DNA from: an uncultured Candidatus Saccharibacteria bacterium
GTDB lineage: Bacteria > Patescibacteriota > Saccharimonadia > Saccharimonadales > Saccharimonadaceae
NCBI GenBank assembly: GCA_937902525.1
Contig: CALEKV010000170.1
Coordinates: forward strand, 1-5,279
Direction of reading: 5' to 3'
DNA: 5,279 nucleotides
Below, one piece after another: positions 1-3,502 of the stretch. A model generated the notes under the pieces. That model was not told the DNA's origin. It saw only the letters and a list, made by a program, of their open reading frames with translations, and did no database searches. The number at the start of each line of letters is the position of its first letter. Within the stretch, counting starts at the first letter, position 1. The translations under genes were made by a program, and so were the position numbers.

Positions 1-29
1 GTCCGCTGGGAGCCTGGCTGCAATCTATT

Positions 30-255
30 TCGAGCACTCCCTGAACGACGGCGAACCGTAGTTCGAGTTGACGTTGTCAGACCAGTTGGCGTTGAAGTTC
101 ACCTGACGGTTGTCATCCCAGCGGCTCAGGTACAACGAGTTCGACCAGTCGGAAAAGCGCAATCTGCCCTCTATGATCACCGAATCCAGGCGCATCCAGA
201 TTCTGTAGTTTATACGAAACCTATACGTTTCCAGCAGATCGCACGGAGTGCTCGA
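30..255. repeat. 11-bp inverted repeat bracketing the TR
   Basis: TCGAGCACTCC at 30-40 is the exact reverse complement of GGAGTGCTCGA at 245-255. The left arm overlaps the first seven bases of the TR (its IMH end); the right arm lies about 90 bp beyond the other TR end. In a minus-strand transcript the two arms would pair and present the TR as a closed loop of about 200 nt. A role in TR RNA folding or cDNA priming is inference. Confidence 0.7.
34..154 (-). repeat. DGR template repeat (TR)
   Basis: This 121-bp stretch aligns without gaps to 530-650. In coding sense (minus strand) it has 26 adenines, 16 of which are substituted in the VR; none of the other 95 positions differs. Eight AAC codons are present (61-63, 67-69, 73-75, 85-87, 91-93, 97-99, 109-111, 139-141), the codon typical of DGR templates because mutating its two adenines can reach many residues without making a stop. 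The 27 bases at the 3' end (34-60) are identical in both copies and are the candidate initiation-of-mutagenic-homology (IMH) segment. Homology stops abruptly at 33/34 and 154/155. It is read as the RNA template rather than as protein. Confidence 0.96.
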
Positions 256-374
256 TATTTTGCCTGCGCGCTTAATTCATTCGTAAACAAACTAATTCAG
301 TCAGTTTCAAAACACGGGATAAACGACATAGATCCGTAAACCTATATACACGAGCTTATCCACATTAATTTTAG

Positions 375-407
375 CAAAAAATTAAAACGCCTCTGCTAAA
401 GCAGAGG
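375..407 (-). terminator. Rho-independent terminator downstream of DGR target
   Basis: A perfect 7-bp stem (CCTCTGC 390-396, GCAGAGG 401-407) encloses a 4-nt loop. Read on the minus strand it is followed by a T-rich stretch (387-375), the arrangement of an intrinsic terminator. It lies about 115 bases past the target stop and would separate the target mRNA from the TR. A 7-bp stem with a 4-nt loop near the VR also resembles hairpins that some DGRs need for target recognition, so a double role is possible. Confidence 0.72.
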
Positions 408-441
408 AACGGCTAAGGGACAGATCAAAAAGTGAGTGCGA

Positions 442-506
442 GGTATCCGGAAGGGTAAAAGGTTTCAAGGACAAAAGTCCAAGAATCCAATACCCCTCCG
501 GATACC
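442..506 (-). repeat. Nested inverted repeat just downstream of the VR
   Basis: Bases 442-457 pair with 491-506 as a 16-bp stem with one mismatch (452/496). Inside it a second hairpin, GGAC-AAAA-GTCC at 469-480, forms the tip. The structure begins 15 bp after the target stop codon and 24 bp from the IMH end of the VR, on the side where DGRs such as that of Bordetella phage BPP-1 carry a hairpin or cruciform that helps target recognition. That role here is inference. The long stem has no T-tract after it, so it is a poor terminator. Confidence 0.65.
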
Positions 507-520
507 AAGGAACCAAGGTT

Positions 521-1234
521 CTAGTTCTTGCACTCCCTGAACGACGGCGAACCGTAGCGCGAGTAGACGCGGCCAGACCAGCTGGCGAGGAAGAGCACCA
601 GACGGTAGACATCCCAGCGGCCCAGGTACAACGAGTGCGACCAGTCGGAATCGTACTTGAACTGCAGGCCACCGAGCCACGGGTAGAGGCTCTGCTTGCC
701 ATCCCAGCTGGTTGCCCAGGTCGGGAACAGCAGGTTGGCCACCAGGCCTTCGACACCAGCAAGCCGAACGTTGTCCTGCTTAGCCAACTCGAGCGCCTGT
801 TCCGGGGACTTGCCCTGGTAGGCGTTCGGGTTGAACACCACCCAGCGGATGCCGGGGGTGTAGGTGCAGCCGGACGCCTGACGGATCAGCTTGGGCTGCG
901 CCTTGAGCTCGTCCCAGCGCCACTTAGTGTAGCCGGTCGGGGCCTGCGAGCAGTTCCACAGCTCGTCAATGGTGCGGTACAGTCCACGCTTCCTACCCTG
1001 ATCGGGGAGGTAGACGCAGAGCAAGAGCACCTCACCATCACGCAGGTTGACGTTCGTCGGCGCGGACGGAAAGTCCGAGTCCTCGAAACCCCAGTTGCGC
1101 TGGTCATTGAGCTGGTGGACGCGCTCGAGCTGCTGCCTGGGCGAGACGTACCACGCGGGCTGGTATTCCTGGTGGGAGGTAGCGAGCTGATCACTCAACT
1201 GGCCCTTGAGGGTGTTGTCCAACTTGGTAGCCAT
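521..1234 (-). CDS. DGR target protein with C-terminal variable domain
   Basis: This 237-residue protein is not one I recognise by name. Residues 196-235 are the DGR variable repeat. Twelve positions differ from the template (200, 205, 209, 210, 212, 214, 216, 218, 221, 222, 224, 226), interleaved with an invariant aromatic scaffold (W198, Y203, W207, F215, W219, Y227) and an invariant end GSPSFREC. Known DGR targets usually carry variable residues on a C-type-lectin-like fold; that fold is inferred here. The N-terminal half is hydrophilic; residues about 60-80 include a hydrophobic strand (DGEVLLLCVYLP). No signal peptide or membrane segment is visible, so its location is unclear. I chose ATG at 1232-1234 because a purine-rich AGAAGAGAG precedes it at suitable spacing; the frame stays open to 1354, but the extra 40 residues look like leader. 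GC content is much higher than in neighbours, with G/C-ending codons. Confidence 0.9.
   Translation of the reverse strand: MATKLDNTLKGQLSDQLATSHQEYQPAWYVSPRQQLERVHQLNDQRNWGFEDSDFPSAPTNVNLRDGEVLLLCVYLPDQGRKRGLYRTIDELWNCSQAPTGYTKWRWDELKAQPKLIRQASGCTYTPGIRWVVFNPNAYQGKSPEQALELAKQDNVRLAGVEGLVANLLFPTWATSWDGKQSLYPWLGGLQFKYDSDWSHSLYLGRWDVYRLVLFLASWSGRVYSRYGSPSFRECKN
530..650 (-). repeat. DGR variable repeat (VR)
   Basis: The 3' end of the target gene is identical to the TR at 105 of 121 positions. All 16 differences fall where the coding-sense TR has A, changed to G five times, C five times and T six times. The resulting replacements are Asn to His, Tyr (twice), Leu (twice), Ser and Arg (twice), plus Ser to Gly, Asp to Val, Gln to Leu and Asp to Gly. 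None is silent and none makes a stop. The segment 530-556 is unchanged and is the candidate IMH. Two codons (Lys, Asn) and TAG follow the VR outside the homology. Confidence 0.96.
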
Positions 1235-1381
1235 GATGAGGCTCTCTTCTGCCGCTGTTTGTCCATACTCTGCACGATGCAGGCGTGGTCTCACGTATCG
1301 TGAGGACGGCACACTGGATACAACAGGTCGTTCTATCCAAAATGCTATCCTCACTAGGGAGTGCTAAACTGTTAAGGTTCG
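1235..1381 (-). promoter_or_regulatory. Long 5' leader of DGR target mRNA
   Basis: From the predicted transcription start near 1381 to the chosen ATG the leader is about 147 nt. It contains a perfect hairpin, CTCACG-TAT-CGTGAG (1290-1304). It also contains, in the transcript, a 10-nt stretch (1365 to 1356) exactly complementary to the IMH end of the TR (33-42) and, over 9 nt, to that of the VR (530-538). A regulatory function is inference. No riboswitch class is recognised. Confidence 0.4.
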
Positions 1382-1387
1382 GAATTT

Positions 1388-1416
1388 ATTATACCACAGT
1401 ATAGTATATTTTGCAA
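1388..1416 (-). promoter_or_regulatory. Strong sigma70-type promoter for DGR target
   Basis: On the minus strand TTGCAA (1416-1411) is followed by a 17-bp spacer and a perfect TATAAT (1393-1388), with a TGG directly before the -10 box giving an extended -10. Transcription would start near 1381. It lies just downstream of the replication-relaxation gene, so the DGR target has its own promoter. Its near-consensus form suggests continuous expression. Confidence 0.85.
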
Positions 1417-1421
1417 TCATG

Positions 1422-1438
1422 GCCACTGCTGAAGTGGC
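1422..1438 (-). terminator. Weak hairpin at end of replication-relaxation gene
   Basis: GCCACT (1422-1427) and AGTGGC (1433-1438) form a 6-bp stem with a 5-nt loop directly after the stop codon at 1439-1441. No T-tract follows on the minus strand, so termination is uncertain. The hairpin abuts the -35 box of the DGR target promoter. Confidence 0.3.
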
Positions 1439-2242
1439 TTATAGCCCCGCCATCACTCCGTCATCCTCAAAGTCATCCCAATACTGCACCCATACTTTCT
1501 TTTTGCCAGTATTGAGGCGTTCTCGTGTAGTTGTGAATGTCTTAAAATCCATATATTTGCCGCCAACAAGGCGGTGTATTCGCTTCTCGGTACTCTTGTT
1601 GTCACAAACGAGCAGTAGTGTCGGATAGTTATCCTCAAAGCCCCAGTCTTCGTCGTTATTCTCATCAAACCATTCTTGGTGAGCGTTAATACGTTTCTTA
1701 ATCATCCATGTAAAGGTGCCTGCTGCAATGACCTCCAGCTGGAAGTGTATGGGCTGTCCATTTTCGTCTTTACGATTTGTCCGTATATATAGGTCGGGAA
1801 GCGGGCGTATGAACTCCTCAAATTGGTCTATCTCTGATTTTGCGAAGATAGCGTACCTACCGTCGTATTGTTTGTGAAGCTGCAAACATAGTTTGGCTAC
1901 GTCCAAACTATGGTCTACCAGCTGTAAGCTGGAAGATCTATTTTTGTATTGGTTCCGAATCACTGCATCGGTAAAGTAGCCTGGACTGTGATCGCGAACA
2001 ACACGGAGTCCTTTACCGGTCAGTGAGTAAACTGCTTGGCGTCCGAGTAACTTCCATCTTTTCTCGTAGCGTTTCTGGAGATAGCCTTGATCCTCTAAAA
2101 TGGCCAACCGTTCATACATCGTTGCTTTACTTTTATCTCGCCACTGACTGAGTAATTCTACTGTTGCAAATCTAAACTTAGCCAGTAGACTCAATAACTT
2201 AATCTGACCTACACTTAGTTGCTTTCTATGCTTGCTATCCAT
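1439..2242 (-). CDS. Replication-relaxation family-like protein
   Basis: This 267-residue protein has an N-terminal winged helix (about residues 10-85) with the pattern of an R-x-L-x-x-L-x-x-x-GYL recognition region and a following LTxxG turn. A middle segment HSLDVAKLCLQL (111-122) and a core with RPLPDLYIR (146-154) and HFQLEV (166-171) come next. The spacing of PD (149-150) and E170 recalls a PD-(D/E)xK-like fold, which is inference. This layout fits the replication-relaxation family (Pfam Replic_Relax), DNA-binding proteins first tied to plasmid replication or relaxation and common in small-genome bacteria; the precise role is unknown. ATG at 2240-2242 is preceded by GGTGA with a 9-nt gap, which supports this start. 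The C-terminus is acidic. It could instead be another winged-helix regulator. Confidence 0.68.
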   Translation of the reverse strand: MDSKHRKQLSVGQIKLLSLLAKFRFATVELLSQWRDKSKATMYERLAILEDQGYLQKRYEKRWKLLGRQAVYSLTGKGLRVVRDHSPGYFTDAVIRNQYKNRSSSLQLVDHSLDVAKLCLQLHKQYDGRYAIFAKSEIDQFEEFIRPLPDLYIRTNRKDENGQPIHFQLEVIAAGTFTWMIKKRINAHQEWFDENNDEDWGFEDNYPTLLLVCDNKSTEKRIHRLVGGKYMDFKTFTTTRERLNTGKKKVWVQYWDDFEDDGVMAGL

Positions 2243-2433
2243 ATAGTCATATCACCATCTCCCACACCCCTATCGCTACTCACTTTTACCCCTATATATT
2301 TATATATAAAAAAAGAGAGAAGAAAAAGAAAGAGTAAACAGAGGTAAAACAGATATAGTAACCCGTTTAGCGGTGAATGGGATTATATTTACCCCTTAAG
2401 GCGCTAGGTTGTGGCTTGCGGTATACTAGATAC
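2243..2433. promoter_or_regulatory. Divergent AT-rich intergenic region with repeated ACCCCT motifs
   Basis: This stretch separates the minus-strand replication-relaxation gene from the plus-strand small gene. ACCCCTAT occurs at 2266-2273 and 2288-2295, exactly 22 bp apart (about two helical turns). TTTACCCCT occurs at 2285-2293 and again at 2388-2396, near the small gene's start. Bases 2309-2336 are almost wholly purine on the plus strand, next to an alternating TATATA segment. The repeats could be an operator for one or both genes, perhaps for the adjacent winged-helix protein; that is inference. No RNA gene is seen. Confidence 0.4.
2422..2427 (+). promoter_or_regulatory. -10 box of a probable leaderless promoter
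   Basis: TATACT ends six bases before the ATG at 2434, so transcription would begin at or next to the A of the start codon, and no Shine-Dalgarno sequence precedes it. No good -35 box is found at 16-18 bp spacing, so the call rests on the -10 and on the identical spacing at the transposase gene. Confidence 0.45.
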
Positions 2434-2649
2434 ATGTCAAAAGACCCACTTAGCGACGAAGAGCGCCAAGCATTTATAGATAACCTGCCGGACGATCAAA
2501 AGAACGAAAACGCCGAGCAGATATTTAGTGATGCTATTGCACGCGCCGCGCAGCCGAAGCAATCAGCTCAGGAAAAATCGACAGAAGCTGACGACGGTTA
2601 TACCGATACACAAACTCATTCAGGTACAACTGAAGATACTTCGCGCTAA
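2434..2649 (+). CDS. Small hydrophilic acidic protein, function unknown
   Basis: The 71-residue product begins MSKDPLSDEERQAFID and is rich in Asp, Glu, Gln, Ser and Thr. It has no membrane segment or recognisable domain; residues about 5-45 could be helical and the tail looks disordered. I prefer ATG 2434 over the in-frame ATG at 2377 because a -10 box sits six bases upstream of it and the extra 19 residues look like translated promoter. Its last 116 bp overlap the end of the convergent transposase gene in a different frame. The C-terminal half may therefore be antisense sequence from the insertion sequence, making this a truncated or chimeric gene. I do not recognise a family. Confidence 0.5.
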   Translation: MSKDPLSDEERQAFIDNLPDDQKNENAEQIFSDAIARAAQPKQSAQEKSTEADDGYTDTQTHSGTTEDTSR

Positions 2650-3397
2650 CACAGTGATACGTGCCATCAACTGAGCGTTTCAGTTGCGACCAAAAGCCTT
2701 CAATCGTATTCGTATGCACGATGCCGCGGCCGTATTCGCCGACACTGTGATTAACCGAATCATGATAATAGCCAATCCGGTGTAGTGTGCGATAGACCTG
2801 TGCTTGATCGCTGTATATGACTGTGCCGGGTGCGATGCTGTCGCGCAAACGTGGCAGTAATATTCGGGCTCCAGCACTTTTAACGTGCTCCGCCTCAACG
2901 CGGCCACCACGCTCAACCATGCCGAAAACAACTTCCTTGTTAACAAAGCCTTTGCCGGCACCCTTATTACGACCACCGACATAGGTTTCATCCGTTTCAA
3001 CCACGCCAGAGAGCGGGCCGTTGCCACCGTGCACCATGAGTGCACGGACTTGCTTGGCAATGCGCCAGGCCGTTTTGTACGTTACGCCTAGGTGGCGCTC
3101 AACTTCTTTCGCAGATACACCGTTCTTGGATACCGAGAAGAGGTAGATGATATAGTACCAGTCACGGAGTGAGGTAGATGACTTATGAAAGATAGTGCCG
3201 CCGAGCGGGTGTATCTGATTACCGCAGTCTTTGCACTCGAAACATTTACGGCTACGAACGCGGTAGTAACTGGGTTCTACAACGCCACACTTCGGACAGG
3301 CAGGCATGGTGCCATAGGCTTGCTGGAATATATAGTCGAGACAGGTAGTATCGTCTGGGAACAATTCATTGAAGCGTTTGACGGTTACCTTTTCCAT
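2534..3397 (-). CDS. IS1595/ISXO2-type transposase
   Basis: This 287-residue protein catalyses DNA-strand transfer for an insertion sequence. An N-terminal zinc ribbon has C34-x2-C37 and C55-x2-C58. A helix-turn-helix follows (about 92-115, GVSAKEVERHLGVTYKTAWR). The ISXO2-type catalytic domain shows ETDETYVGG with D136, IYSDQ with D197, and HTNTIEGFW with N230 and E233, followed by K240. The end, YRYNRR and a short helix, is usual for the family, as is the length, so the enzyme looks intact. The ATG at 3395-3397 has a consensus promoter and no ribosome binding site, so it is probably leaderless. No terminal inverted repeats or target duplication could be found by eye, so element borders are not given; it may be degenerate or domesticated. 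Confidence 0.9.
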   Translation of the reverse strand: MEKVTVKRFNELFPDDTTCLDYIFQQAYGTMPACPKCGVVEPSYYRVRSRKCFECKDCGNQIHPLGGTIFHKSSTSLRDWYYIIYLFSVSKNGVSAKEVERHLGVTYKTAWRIAKQVRALMVHGGNGPLSGVVETDETYVGGRNKGAGKGFVNKEVVFGMVERGGRVEAEHVKSAGARILLPRLRDSIAPGTVIYSDQAQVYRTLHRIGYYHDSVNHSVGEYGRGIVHTNTIEGFWSQLKRSVDGTYHCVSAKYLQLYLNEFVYRYNRRQLLSIFPELIASAARRVQ

Positions 3398-3403
3398 ACT
3401 TTT

Positions 3404-3432
3404 AGTGTATTACAGAGGTTACATGTTGTCAA
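3404..3432 (-). promoter_or_regulatory. Consensus leaderless promoter of the transposase
   Basis: On the minus strand a perfect TTGACA (3432-3427) is followed by a 17-bp spacer and TACACT (3409-3404). The -10 ends six bases before the ATG, so the transcript should start at the start codon itself. No Shine-Dalgarno sequence is present. Confidence 0.78.
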
Positions 3433-3454
3433 GGGATAATCGGCTAGTTTAGGC

Positions 3455-3476
3455 TGCCCGGTTTACAAGCCGGGCA
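3455..3476 (-). terminator. GC-rich hairpin after RNase J gene
   Basis: TGCCCGG (3455-3461) and CCGGGCA (3470-3476) form a perfect 7-bp stem with an 8-nt loop, 26 bp past the RNase J stop codon. No T-tract follows on the minus strand (a short TTT follows on the plus strand), so it may act as an mRNA 3'-end stabiliser or a weak terminator. It insulates RNase J from the transposase promoter. Confidence 0.45.
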
Positions 3477-3502
3477 TTTCCTACCCAACTTATTTGCGTG
3501 CT

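Larger units (their letters stand above)
30..374 (-). ncRNA. Putative TR RNA and flanking non-coding leader
   Basis: The stretch between the terminator and the window edge holds no convincing gene. A frame open from 276 to the TAG at 25-27 runs through the TR but has no supported start or ribosome binding site. Known: the DGR TR is transcribed with flanking sequence, which structures the RNA for the reverse transcriptase. Seen: an 11-bp perfect inverted repeat (30-40 with 245-255) would close a large loop containing the whole TR. A small hairpin (216-220 with 227-231) sits upstream of the TR. The 5' end is not determined: I found no convincing -35/-10 pair in the AT-rich 280-375 stretch, so transcription could also be read-through from the target promoter. 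The 3' end may lie left of base 1. Confidence 0.5.
1..1416 (-). mobile_element. Diversity-generating retroelement (DGR), RT side cut off by window edge
   Basis: Seen: a protein gene whose 3' end (VR, 530-650) is an adenine-diversified copy of a downstream same-strand repeat (TR, 34-154), with a strong promoter upstream and hairpins between VR and TR. Known of the family: DGRs consist of a target gene with VR, a TR transcribed as RNA, a dedicated reverse transcriptase and often a small accessory protein (Avd). Error-prone copying at TR adenines replaces the VR in one direction. Inferred: the reverse transcriptase lies beyond base 1, read on the same strand, because target-TR-RT is a common order and only 33 bases follow the TR here. 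No Avd-sized reading frame with a credible start is seen between target and TR. The limits given run from the window edge to the target promoter and are approximate. Confidence 0.93.

Noticed and set aside
25..276. Minus-strand open frame running through the TR as a coding gene
   Set aside because: No start codon with a ribosome binding site or promoter; homology to the target stops at 154; better explained as TR RNA whose frame is open by origin.
34..650. Ordinary gene-end duplication or pseudogene explanation for the 121-bp repeat
   Set aside because: Drift would hit all four bases and third positions; here only template adenines differ and all changes alter residues.
1195..1266. 23-residue upstream frame overlapping the target start
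   Set aside because: No clear ribosome binding site and no recognisable leader-peptide features; probably chance.
635..1303. 222-codon plus-strand open frame
   Set aside because: Antisense shadow of the GC-rich target gene; it lacks a ribosome binding site and its product resembles no domain.
1235..1354. Forty-residue N-terminal extension of the DGR target
   Set aside because: No ribosome binding site at that ATG; the internal ATG at 1234 has a good one, and the extension is Arg/Ser-rich translated leader.
1356..1367. CIRCE-like heat-shock operator (GAGTGCTAA)
   Set aside because: Only one half-site is present; the required partner nine bases away is missing.
2377..2433. Upstream in-frame ATG for the small plus-strand gene
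   Set aside because: The added residues overlap the -10 box and look like translated promoter.
3428..3500. tRNA-like stem with TTTACAA loop
   Set aside because: Stem is 7 bp with an 8-nt loop; no consistent acceptor, D and T arms could be built, so it is a plain hairpin.
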